Below are positions 13,527 to 21,993 of a stretch of 34,740 nt of DNA, in pieces. The DNA comes from Oligoflexales bacterium (GTDB lineage Bacteria; Bdellovibrionota_B; Oligoflexia; Oligoflexales; RGVZ01). Each line of letters begins with the position of its first letter. Position 1 is the first letter of the stretch. The DNA lies in the NCBI GenBank assembly GCA_947479535.1, contig CANJZQ010000021.1, positions 1 to 34,740 of the forward strand, read 5' to 3'. Below the pieces are notes generated by a model that did not search any database, had not been told where the DNA came from, and worked only from the letters and a program-made list of their open reading frames with translations. Made by a program: the position numbers and the translations under genes.

Positions 13527-15530
13527 ATGGGATTTTTTGGGCGCACCCTCAGCGTTTTCTTATGCTTGCTTGCCATATTTGTGGTCAGGGCGCTGCCTCT
13601 TGAGCAAGACACGCATGGGGCCTTCTCACGCCTGTTGTTTATCGGCAAAACCATTGTCGCATTTGCTGCACTCCTTCCGTCACTTCTCGGATGGGGAACA
13701 CTCCTGTCGGCACTGATTCACGCAATGCTGGAGGCATTCAGAATTCCTGCCACAAAGGCCAAGAAGAGCCTGCTTCTGATTGCCCTACAGACCGTGACCG
13801 GAGTCGTTTTAACCGGAGTTGTAACTTTTGTGGCTGGCCGATTTTTTGCGCCGACCGCCACGACTGCCATCCTGATCCTTATTCCTGGCTACGTCGCTTT
13901 TCAGACATTGTGTGGACGGGACCTCCACCAATGCTTTTCCGGAATTGTCACAACGTGGCATTCACTGCCGCATATTGAACGGATTATTGTCGGCGTGACC
14001 GCGGCGTTCTTAATGATTCGTTTGTCATCCGTTTTTTTGTTTCAAGGACACGAAGACGCATACCTATATCACTTGGCACTGTCGGAATCGTGGATTCGAA
14101 CCGGCATGACCGGAATCATCCTGACGAATATTTATTCGGGATATGCACTCGCCGTCGAGCACTTCAATCTCATGCCAAAACTTATTTTTATTGGAAATGC
14201 AGAACAAAATACAATCGCGCAATTAACCCAGGCTGCTATTGGTTTCGGTGGCATGATGGTCGCCCTTGTCACTGTAGGCCAGCGACTCCACAGACACGGA
14301 TTTACCGTGGCTGCGCAAGCCGCTGTGCTCCTCGTTCTTTTGAAGCCTGAATTTTTTTCGTTTTTTACATTACCTAAAAACGATGCCCTGCTTGCTGGGG
14401 ATTGCCTCTTGGCCTTGGCTGCGCTGATGGAAGGCGAGCTTGTGCTTTTTATTGGCGCCGCAGCAGTCGCCTTTGTCATTAAACCGACAGCTCCATTCAC
14501 ATTTTTGGCCATGGCCGGAGCCGCGGTTTCATGTGGAGTGCCGCGCATTATGGGTGGAAGGCGCATGATCCTCATAACGCTCGTGCTTGCGGCGACCGCC
14601 ATGGTTCTCCTGTGGTTGCCTTTCGCTATCCACTCTTACTCCCTCACTGGCAGTCCTTTTTTTCCGCTTTTAAACCAATTGTTTCGTTCTCCGTTTGCCC
14701 CAACTGCCCTCGAAGACGTTGTTACTGAAATGCGGCCCCTGTCGATGGGACTGGATGATCACATCCACTCAATTTGGACATTACTTAAATTTCACCATTT
14801 TTATTCCTTGGCAGCCGTGGCCCTTGGCGCCACGGTCATACCCGCCTTACGGTCCACTAAATTTGCGCGGGTTTCGCGTGAGTTCATTTCAGATAAGAAC
14901 GTCCGATTTATCTTTGCCTTTTGTGCCTTCTCTATGATCACACTGCAATCTGGACTCGGAGAGTTTGGGACACTTGTTGAGAATCGCCATTACATGACAC
15001 TGATTGCACCATTGGCATTTTTATGTGGGTCGTTGGTCGTTGTCGCAGGCCGAGGGATGGGCCTCGACCGAATTTTGCTGATTGCTTTATTTCTTCTGGG
15101 GACTGCGGAATCACACATTGACGTGGCAGTTCGAAAGTTTGCTGAAACATTCGGCGAAAAAAACATGACCGAAGATCTTTTGCGACGCAAACCACTTCTT
15201 CAAATCAATGATTTTCTCAGTGCCGGGGATTCCTCGCCAGGGCACAACAGAGTCCGGGTTATCGCACTGACCGAATCAAATACTGGTTATTTTTTGAAAA
15301 ACGGAGAGTTTTGGCACCACTCCATGACGTACCCCATGTGGAAGTGGGATCTGAAGGGCATGCAAAAGAATGAGTGGAGTCAACATTTCACGGAAGAAAA
15401 CGTGACTCATTTCATTATTGAAGACCGCTACAAATTTAAATATCCCGAAATTATGAACCTGCCGATGAGCCTAATTAGAACTGAAAAACCGTATATGTTA
15501 TATGCAATTAGACCTCCGGTAGATCACTAG
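13527..15530 (+). CDS. Polytopic membrane protein, probable GT-C-type glycosyltransferase
   Basis: A 667-residue membrane protein with roughly 12-14 hydrophobic segments up to residue ~525, followed by a ~130-residue soluble C-terminal part. The loop HEDAYLYHLALSESW after an early membrane span resembles the acidic lumenal/periplasmic motif of GT-C transferases that use lipid-linked sugars, and GSPFFPLLNQLFRSPF is also common in that group. Function is inferred from these patterns only. ATG at 13527 has GGGG 10 nt upstream. The 175-nt spacer to the divergent HAD gene shows no convincing promoter. It ends 12 nt from the convergent M3 peptidase gene. Confidence 0.65.
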   Translation: MGFFGRTLSVFLCLLAIFVVRALPLEQDTHGAFSRLLFIGKTIVAFAALLPSLLGWGTLLSALIHAMLEAFRIPATKAKKSLLLIALQTVTGVVLTGVVTFVAGRFFAPTATTAILILIPGYVAFQTLCGRDLHQCFSGIVTTWHSLPHIERIIVGVTAAFLMIRLSSVFLFQGHEDAYLYHLALSESWIRTGMTGIILTNIYSGYALAVEHFNLMPKLIFIGNAEQNTIAQLTQAAIGFGGMMVALVTVGQRLHRHGFTVAAQAAVLLVLLKPEFFSFFTLPKNDALLAGDCLLALAALMEGELVLFIGAAAVAFVIKPTAPFTFLAMAGAAVSCGVPRIMGGRRMILITLVLAATAMVLLWLPFAIHSYSLTGSPFFPLLNQLFRSPFAPTALEDVVTEMRPLSMGLDDHIHSIWTLLKFHHFYSLAAVALGATVIPALRSTKFARVSREFISDKNVRFIFAFCAFSMITLQSGLGEFGTLVENRHYMTLIAPLAFLCGSLVVVAGRGMGLDRILLIALFLLGTAESHIDVAVRKFAETFGEKNMTEDLLRRKPLLQINDFLSAGDSSPGHNRVRVIALTESNTGYFLKNGEFWHHSMTYPMWKWDLKGMQKNEWSQHFTEENVTHFIIEDRYKFKYPEIMNLPMSLIRTEKPYMLYAIRPPVDH

Positions 15531-15542
15531 AAGAAGTCGCCC

Positions 15543-17714
15543 TTACAACCAACCCTCGTGTCGCAGCAGTGCTGCGGGTTCAGGTTTTCTGCCGCGGAAC
15601 TCAACGAACAGTTCCATGGGATGACGGCTGCCACCCTGCGCCAAGATCACCTTGCGGAACTTCTGTCCTACGGCAGCCAGACTGACTTCGTTGTCCAGCC
15701 CAGCCTCTTCAAAGGCAGAAAAGGCATCGGCACTGAGGACCTCTGCCCACTTGTAACTATAATAACCAGCCGAATATCCTCCGGCAAAAATATGGCTAAA
15801 CGAGCAAAGGAACTTGTTTTCCGGGTGAGGCGGCATGACACCCGCGCGAGTCATGTGGCGATTTTGAACCTCAAACGGGCTCGCCTTGCCGGCCGGATCG
15901 AACTCCTCGTGCAGCTCCAAATCCGTCAAAGCAAATTGCAACTGACGAATGGACATGGAACCTGAACGGTACGTGCGCGATGCCAGAATTTTTTCAATGT
16001 AGTGGTCCGGCAAAACAGCCCCGGTTTGATAATGGCGGGCCAGCCCCTTCAAGGTCGGAACATGAAACAACCAGTTCTCCATGAACTGACTCGGCAGTTC
16101 AACAGCGTCCCACTCAACATTGTTGATGCCCGCCGCCTCGATGTAAGGGACCTCTGTCAGCATGTGATGGATTCCATGGCCAAACTCATGGAACAGGGTT
16201 CGCACCTGATCAAAGGTCATCAAACTGGGGGTTTCGCCGACTGGTGGCGTGCCGTTGCAAACGAGATGTGCCACGGGAATTTGAAGGCCGCTTGTGGACT
16301 GCCATCGATCAAGGCAACCAGCCATCCAGGCGCCGCCCTTCTTATTCTGCGGACGCGAATAGGGATCGAGAAAAAAGGACGCAATGTGTTTGCCGGAGTC
16401 ATCGTGGATTTTGAAGAAGCGAACGTCTTGATGCCAAACTGGTGCTTCTCCGTCGGCGCGACGAACCTCAATCCGAAAGGCCTTCTTTACCAGACTAAAC
16501 AACCCGTCAAGAGCGCGCTCCAACGGGAAATAGGGGCGCAGTTCCTCTTCTGAATATTGAAACTTGGCCTCCTTCACACGTTCTGCCCAAAAGGCGACGT
16601 CCCAATGGGCAAGATCCACGGTGGCTTTGCCGTCTGGGCGTTGGCCATCAAGATCCGGATGGGCTGCCCGGAATGCCTTGAGTTCCTCCATGTCACGGCG
16701 GGCGGCAGGCAGTGCGGCTGCCAATATTTTTTCAAGCAATGCACGAACATCTGCAACCGAGGGAGCCATCTTGGTGGAGAGGCTGAGCGCAGCAAAGGTC
16801 TTAAATCCAAGGAGCTTGGCCTTTTCTTGACGAAGGCGCAAAAACGACGAAATCAAAGGTGTGTTGTCGCGTTCACCAGAAGACGCCCGTTTTATGCTGG
16901 CTAGATAAAGTTTCTCCCGCAAATCGGGGCGTTTGCTGAACTCCATGAAGGGAATGAAACTGGGGCCATCAAGGGTTATGGCCCACGGTCCATGGGTGGG
17001 CTCGACTTGAGAGGTTGATTCGGTCTTGTTGCGCCTTGCCCATTCGTGAGCTGCAAGTTCAAGCAAATGATCTGGCAGGCCGTCCACTTCGGCTTTACTG
17101 GAAAGATTCAGTGCAAACTCTTTGGTGGCATCGAGGAGTTGATTGGAAAATTTCGTGGCGATTTGTGACAATTCCCGTTCGATTTCATTGAACCGATCAC
17201 GGGCCGCACCGGAAAGGGCGACACCCGTGTGCTCCGCGGCCAAAAGCCTTTTTTCAATGATTCGCTGCTGGGCCTTGTCAAGCTTGGCCCATGCACCAGC
17301 ATCGGACTGCCAGGATTTGAGGCCGCGATAAACAGCCTCGTTTTGGCCGAGCTTCAAATCCAGATCCACCATCAGTGGCAGGGCTTCATCGTAGGCCTTG
17401 CGAAGTTCAGGCGAGTTGAGCACGCCGAACAAGTGGGTCACCGGTGACCATGTGGCATTGATCGTCGCGGCAACACCCTCAAGCGGAACCATGATCGCGG
17501 ACCATGATTTCTCTGATTTCTCTTTACCGGCCGACAACGCAGACTCGACGCTGGCCATTTTTTCTTCAACTTGCCGCACCAGCCATTTGACGGCTGGGAC
17601 GACGTGTTCAGGAGTGATGAAAGGGTAGGCTGGCAGCTGGCCGGGCCCGCGAGAGGCTGCCTCTATCAAAGGATTAAAGGGGTTGTTGGACGTCAAGTCG
17701 CCTGTGTTGCTCAT
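15543..17714 (-). CDS. prlC: M3-family oligopeptidase (oligopeptidase A-like)
   Basis: A 723-residue thimet-type zinc metallopeptidase that degrades short peptides in the cytosol. The HEFGH zinc motif is at residues 509-513 within LFHEFGHGIHHML, with the third ligand Glu in the following AAGINNVEWDAVELPSQ helix (this E-x-D-x-x-E-x-P-S-Q block is diagnostic of M3). The substrate-gating Gly/Tyr-rich stretch FAGGYSAGYYSYKWAEVLSADAF near the C-terminus is also characteristic. The ATG at 17714 has GGAGG 5 nt upstream. It diverges from the acyl-CoA dehydrogenase gene over 113 nt that contain two inverted repeats. Length is slightly above E. coli PrlC. No signal peptide. Confidence 0.95.
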   Translation of the reverse strand: MSNTGDLTSNNPFNPLIEAASRGPGQLPAYPFITPEHVVPAVKWLVRQVEEKMASVESALSAGKEKSEKSWSAIMVPLEGVAATINATWSPVTHLFGVLNSPELRKAYDEALPLMVDLDLKLGQNEAVYRGLKSWQSDAGAWAKLDKAQQRIIEKRLLAAEHTGVALSGAARDRFNEIERELSQIATKFSNQLLDATKEFALNLSSKAEVDGLPDHLLELAAHEWARRNKTESTSQVEPTHGPWAITLDGPSFIPFMEFSKRPDLREKLYLASIKRASSGERDNTPLISSFLRLRQEKAKLLGFKTFAALSLSTKMAPSVADVRALLEKILAAALPAARRDMEELKAFRAAHPDLDGQRPDGKATVDLAHWDVAFWAERVKEAKFQYSEEELRPYFPLERALDGLFSLVKKAFRIEVRRADGEAPVWHQDVRFFKIHDDSGKHIASFFLDPYSRPQNKKGGAWMAGCLDRWQSTSGLQIPVAHLVCNGTPPVGETPSLMTFDQVRTLFHEFGHGIHHMLTEVPYIEAAGINNVEWDAVELPSQFMENWLFHVPTLKGLARHYQTGAVLPDHYIEKILASRTYRSGSMSIRQLQFALTDLELHEEFDPAGKASPFEVQNRHMTRAGVMPPHPENKFLCSFSHIFAGGYSAGYYSYKWAEVLSADAFSAFEEAGLDNEVSLAAVGQKFRKVILAQGGSRHPMELFVEFRGRKPEPAALLRHEGWL

Positions 17715-17737
17715 GATGGCCTCCGCCGTGCATAATT

Positions 17738-17784
17738 CTGCCTAATATTCAGGCAGGGTCCCCGTCATTATGCCAAACGACGGG
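17738..17784. promoter_or_regulatory. Two inverted repeats in the prlC/acyl-CoA dehydrogenase spacer
   Basis: CTGCCT (17738-17743) and AGGCAG (17751-17756) form a 6-bp dyad with a 7-nt spacer; CCCGTC (17761-17766) and GACGGG (17779-17784) form a second one. Both sit between the divergent starts, where a repressor could act. No regulator is identified. Confidence 0.3.
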
Positions 17785-17827
17785 ATACCCGGTAAGATAT
17801 TTGAATATGACCGGAGGGACCAGACCC

Positions 17828-19576
17828 ATGAGCAAGATCGACAAAAAAACCGCCAGCTTTATGCGCTCTTTATGTATGGGAAAGATCGAAGAGGACCTTA
17901 TCGTTCCTTTTCCGGTCATGAAAAAGGAAGAGGCTGAGTCACTCCGGACGATCTTTGACTCTCTTGGTGGATGGCTCAAGGGCAAGGAAAAGGATTTCCG
18001 TGAATGGGACGTTAAGGGCGAAATGCCTCAGAGCTTCGTAAACGAAATGAAGGAATTCGGTCTATTCAGCCTGATCGTCCCCGAGGAATTCGGCGGCCTT
18101 GGGCTCTCTGCAACAGGCTACTCGAGGGCCTTGCAGCAGCTCTCGACCTACGATGGATCCCTCGCGATCACGGCCGGAGCGCACAGCTCGATCGGCCTCA
18201 AGGGCCTGCTACTCTCTGGTAACGACGCGCAAAAGAAAAAATACCTGCCAAAACTTGCCAGCGGCGAAATGATCGCTGCTTTTTGCCTGACCGAGCCCGG
18301 GGCCGGATCTGACGCAGCGGCGATCCGCACCAAAGCCGAGCGCAAAGGCGACAAGTGGGTCATCAATGGCGAGAAACTTTGGATCACCAACGGCGGCATC
18401 GCCGATTTCTTCACCGTCTTTGCGGCAACAGACACTCCAGAAGGCAAGATCACCGCATTTATTGTGACAAAGGACATGAAGGGCGTCCGCTCGGGCCCCC
18501 ACGAAGACAAGATGGGCCTGCGCGCAAGCAGCACAACGAGCATCTACCTGGAAAATGTCGAAGTCCCTGACGAAAACGTCCTGGGTGACGTTGGCAAGGG
18601 GTTCAAGGTCGCCATGAAGATCCTGAACAACGGCAGAACAGGCCTCGGCGGCGGATGCGTCGGCGGAATCAAAAAAGCCATTGCCTTGTCGACCAAGCAA
18701 GCCAAGCAACGCAAGCAGTTTGGACGCGCAATCTCCGAGTTTGGCCTGATCAAACAAAAAATCGGCACCATGGTGGTCGACTGCTATGCCGCCGAATCCG
18801 TCGTGTCGCTCGTGGCCGGAATCATCGACGACGGCTACGAAGATTACGGCGTCGAAGCCGCCATCAGCAAGGTGTTCGCAACGGAAGCCCTCTGGAGGTC
18901 TCTCGACGAGGCGCTACAGATCGCAGGCGGCAACGGTTACATGCGTGAATTCCCATACGAGCGGGCCATGCGTGATTCCCGGATCAACCGGATTTTTGAA
19001 GGCACCAACGACATCCTGCGCCTCTTCATCGCACTGACCGCAATGAACGATGTGGGACGCCAGCTGAAAGATGTCGCAAGCTCTCTAGGCAACGCCATGA
19101 GCGATCCGATCAAAGGCTTCGGCGTGATTTCAGAATACGCCAGCAAGCGCATCACCACGGCAACAGGAATTGGTCACGACAAGTTTGGCAAGATCCACCC
19201 TTCGCTTAAAAGTCATACCGAAGCCTACGAAACGATGACGGCAAATTTGACGGCCGCAGCCGACCGGATTTTGCGCAAACATGGAAAAAACATCATCGAA
19301 AAGCAATTTGCGACCCGTCGTCTGGCCGACATCATGATCGACATGTTTGTCTTGGCCTGCGTGATCAGCCGGGTGAGCTCTGCTGTGTCCGAAAAGGGCG
19401 AGAAAGGCTCTGCCCGCGAGCGGGAAATCCTGGACGCTTTTGGCTGGCAGGTGAAACGCCGGGTGGCCGACAATTTCAGTAAAATCGACGACAACGACGA
19501 CGAAGCGATAAAATCCCTTGCCGATCATGCCGTAGAAATGGAAGGCTTCGGCTGGGACAACCTCCCAAAATCGTAA
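17828..19576 (+). CDS. Acyl-CoA dehydrogenase
   Basis: A 582-residue FAD-dependent acyl-CoA dehydrogenase that makes the trans-2-enoyl-CoA in beta-oxidation. Signature 1 is FCLTEPGAGSDAAAI and signature 2 contains QIAGGNGYMREFPYERAMRD; the catalytic base is the Glu of RIFEGTND. The ~180-residue C-terminal extension after the core makes it similar in size to the Bacillus FadE/VLCAD-like class. The ATG at 17828 has GGAGGG 9 nt upstream; a further-upstream ATG at 17801 lacks support. It may be functionally linked with the thiolase at 27.2-28.3 kb. A perfect 8-bp inverted repeat follows its stop by 7 nt. Confidence 0.95.
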   Translation: MSKIDKKTASFMRSLCMGKIEEDLIVPFPVMKKEEAESLRTIFDSLGGWLKGKEKDFREWDVKGEMPQSFVNEMKEFGLFSLIVPEEFGGLGLSATGYSRALQQLSTYDGSLAITAGAHSSIGLKGLLLSGNDAQKKKYLPKLASGEMIAAFCLTEPGAGSDAAAIRTKAERKGDKWVINGEKLWITNGGIADFFTVFAATDTPEGKITAFIVTKDMKGVRSGPHEDKMGLRASSTTSIYLENVEVPDENVLGDVGKGFKVAMKILNNGRTGLGGGCVGGIKKAIALSTKQAKQRKQFGRAISEFGLIKQKIGTMVVDCYAAESVVSLVAGIIDDGYEDYGVEAAISKVFATEALWRSLDEALQIAGGNGYMREFPYERAMRDSRINRIFEGTNDILRLFIALTAMNDVGRQLKDVASSLGNAMSDPIKGFGVISEYASKRITTATGIGHDKFGKIHPSLKSHTEAYETMTANLTAAADRILRKHGKNIIEKQFATRRLADIMIDMFVLACVISRVSSAVSEKGEKGSAREREILDAFGWQVKRRVADNFSKIDDNDDEAIKSLADHAVEMEGFGWDNLPKS

Positions 19577-19583
19577 GTTGATC

Positions 19584-19601
19584 ACTCCACCCCGGTGGAG
19601 T
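19584..19601 (+). repeat. Perfect inverted repeat after acyl-CoA dehydrogenase stop
   Basis: ACTCCACC (19584-19591) and GGTGGAGT (19594-19601) form a perfect 8-bp palindrome with a 2-nt centre. There is no T tract, so it is more likely an mRNA stability or processing hairpin, or a protein-binding site, than a terminator. It precedes a GGGAG ribosome-binding-like site for the helicase gene. Confidence 0.5.
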
Positions 19602-19625
19602 CGGCAGGGAGACAGACAAATTAAG

Positions 19626-21893
19626 TTGCAGATCTCGGTCCACGACCTCTTGATCGATCCGGCTCCGGCCGGTGACATCAACGAAGGTCCGGACGACAGT
19701 TTTGGCGACCCGGCCCTCGGCACGGAAATTCATGAGGCAATTCAGGGGCAGTTGAGGGCAGACATTCCCGGCTACCGGGCCGAGGTTTCGTTCCATAAAT
19801 CAATTGAAGTCAATACAGCAAGCATTGCCATCAGCGGTCGAGTCGATGGGATACATCCCGATGGCTCGATCGATGAAATCAAAACAACCTTTCGCCCGGC
19901 ACGGCTGATCAGAAATCTTGAAATGAACCCGGAACATCCTTACTGGCTGCAATTGGCCTGTTACCGTTGGATGTCAGGCACGTTATGCGAAACCCCGGAC
20001 CGCATTCTTGTGGTCGATGCCCGTTCCATGGAATCCGAAACCATCGAATCCCTGCATTGGACGCCCGAGTCCTTTGAATCCTGGGCGATCAAGCGCATCG
20101 AAGCGATCCTTGAACGGGAAAAAGACCGTCGCGCCTTCGTAAAGCGCCAGAAAAAAATGGCAAGCCAGATCCGCTTCCCGTTTCAAGACATCCGAGACGG
20201 ACAGCTTGGCTTCATGGAAGAAATTCGAAACACTTGCGTCGCCAAAGGCCGTTTGTTGGGTCAGGCACCAACTGGTATCGGAAAATCCCTGGGCAGCCTT
20301 TTTCCTGCACTTCAGGTCGCTCTGGCGGCCGGGGCAAAAGTCGCCTTTCTCACACCAAAGAACAGCCAGTTTGCCGTCGCCGAAAAAGCAGTCCAGCAAA
20401 TCGCATCCGGCAGCAAAGCCAATCTGAGATCGATCACACTCGGAGCCAAGTCAAAACTCTGCCTGAATGTTGAAGTCAACTGCACGGCCGAAGCTTGCCC
20501 CTATGCCAAAGGGCATTACGACAAGGTCCGGCAAAATGATCTTTTGAAAAAACTTTCAAGACGCGCCGTTTTGACGGTAGACAGCCTCAGGGCGACTGGA
20601 AAAAAGCACGAAGTCTGTCCTCACGCCCTTTCCCTGCAACTTCTGCCTCGGCGCGACGTCCTGATTGGGGACTACAACCATGCCTTCAGTCCCGACGCGA
20701 ACCTTCGCGCAAAGATGTCTGGAGCCGACCTTGTGGCCCCACGTCCTGTGGTTCTCATTGACGAAGCCCATAACGTCGCGGATCGTGCACGAGATCATTG
20801 GAGCGGCGCACTGGCGATTGCCGATGCCGAAGGGACCAAGTGGGAAAGGGCGTTGAAGCGCATTTTGGCTGGAACCAGCAAAGGCCCGCCGAGCCAAAAA
20901 AAACTAGAGGCACTGCGCCAAAAAATAATGGATGCCATTTTAGATCAAAAAGAAACAGGACCAACGGACCTGGAACTTTTTTTTACCATCAGTTCCTTCG
21001 TGGGGCTTTTGGATGCGGCAAGGCGCAGCGATCATTTCTTTTTACGCAATCCAGATCCGGGTCGATGGGAAATACACTGCCTGGACGCCAGTGAATTCAC
21101 GGCGAAAAAATTTGACGACTTCGAAAGTGTTGTCGCGTTCTCTGCAACACTGAAACCCCTTGAATTCTATCGCAATGAGATTGGCCTGAACCGTGACCAT
21201 GACCATGCCATCGAATGGCCTTCACCCTTCGATGTGAGCCACCAAAAAACCATCGTAATCCCGCAGGTCTCAACCCTTTGGCGAAACCGCAGTCAAAACT
21301 ATGAAAAGATCGCGGGTGCAGTGCTCCGCATCGCAGCATTGAAGTCTGGACACTACGTCGCTTTTTTTCCAAGTTTTTCATTCCTCAATTCTGTCGCTTC
21401 GATCCTGCACGAGAAAGCTTCCGGGGTGGAAATCTTGACACAGACTGCTGGCCAGCCGGCGCAGGTCACAGAATCCATTCTCAGCCGCATGCGGGATCCA
21501 CGTCCGGGGGTCACGACTCTTTTACTGGCAGTCCAAGGCGGGACATTCGCCGAAGGCATTGACTTGCCAGGAGATCAATTGATCGGTGCGTTTATCGTTG
21601 GACCAGGACTTCCAGCGGTGTCACCCATTCGCGAAAAAATGCGCGAATACTTTGACTCCAAATACGGATGCGGCTTTGATTATGCCTATACGTACCCGGC
21701 CATGGCCAAATCAGTTCAGTCAGCCGGACGCGTCATCCGCACGGCGGACGATCGGGGGATTGTGGTTTTCATGGATTCAAGATTTCTTGAGCCGGGCAGT
21801 CAAAGCGCCATGCCATCCCAATGGATTGACCAAATCCACGAGGCCCGCCACGGCGAGAGCCTGACGGACCATATAAACTCCTTCTGGAGCTGA
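19626..21893 (+). CDS. PD-(D/E)XK nuclease fused to XPD/DinG-like iron-sulfur helicase
   Basis: A ~755-residue protein. Residues ~30-140 are a RecB/Cas4-like nuclease domain: GTEIHEAI (His36), GRVDG (Asp74), DEIKTT (Glu84, Lys86) and QLACY (Gln109-Tyr113). The rest is a superfamily 2 helicase: Walker A GQAPTGIGKS (Lys220), DEAHN (379-382), and motif VI QSAGRVIRT. Four cysteines (279, 286, 291, 331) lie where XPD and DinG carry their 4Fe-4S cluster. It probably unwinds 5'-to-3' and trims DNA during repair. Start uncertain: TTG at 19626 is chosen because GGGAG precedes it (14 nt) after the hairpin; the reading frame is open back to a TTG at 19578, one base after the upstream stop, without a ribosome site. 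Confidence 0.88.
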   Translation: MQISVHDLLIDPAPAGDINEGPDDSFGDPALGTEIHEAIQGQLRADIPGYRAEVSFHKSIEVNTASIAISGRVDGIHPDGSIDEIKTTFRPARLIRNLEMNPEHPYWLQLACYRWMSGTLCETPDRILVVDARSMESETIESLHWTPESFESWAIKRIEAILEREKDRRAFVKRQKKMASQIRFPFQDIRDGQLGFMEEIRNTCVAKGRLLGQAPTGIGKSLGSLFPALQVALAAGAKVAFLTPKNSQFAVAEKAVQQIASGSKANLRSITLGAKSKLCLNVEVNCTAEACPYAKGHYDKVRQNDLLKKLSRRAVLTVDSLRATGKKHEVCPHALSLQLLPRRDVLIGDYNHAFSPDANLRAKMSGADLVAPRPVVLIDEAHNVADRARDHWSGALAIADAEGTKWERALKRILAGTSKGPPSQKKLEALRQKIMDAILDQKETGPTDLELFFTISSFVGLLDAARRSDHFFLRNPDPGRWEIHCLDASEFTAKKFDDFESVVAFSATLKPLEFYRNEIGLNRDHDHAIEWPSPFDVSHQKTIVIPQVSTLWRNRSQNYEKIAGAVLRIAALKSGHYVAFFPSFSFLNSVASILHEKASGVEILTQTAGQPAQVTESILSRMRDPRPGVTTLLLAVQGGTFAEGIDLPGDQLIGAFIVGPGLPAVSPIREKMREYFDSKYGCGFDYAYTYPAMAKSVQSAGRVIRTADDRGIVVFMDSRFLEPGSQSAMPSQWIDQIHEARHGESLTDHINSFWS

Positions 21894-21903
21894 ACGGAGT
21901 CAG

Positions 21904-21926
21904 GCGAGGTGGCTCGCGATTTTTTT
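21904..21926 (+). terminator. Intrinsic terminator after helicase gene
   Basis: GCGAG (21904-21908) and CTCGC (21913-21917) form a short GC-rich stem with a GTGG loop, followed by GA and seven T (21920-21926). It lies 10 nt after the helicase stop. Confidence 0.65.
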
Positions 21927-21949
21927 CAAGGCGGTATCATTCTTGCTAC

Positions 21950-21993
21950 GGTGTTGCCGGGGAACTTACACCGCCCAGCCGGGAGGCAACACC
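21950..21993 (+). promoter_or_regulatory. Leader inverted repeat abutting the stress-protein start codon
   Basis: GGTGTTGCC (21950-21958) and GGCAACACC (21985-21993) are perfect 9-bp complements. The right arm ends at the base before the ATG (21994) and includes the last two G of the GGGAGG ribosome site (21981-21986). In RNA the hairpin would cover the ribosome site. A regulatory role is inferred. Confidence 0.5.
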
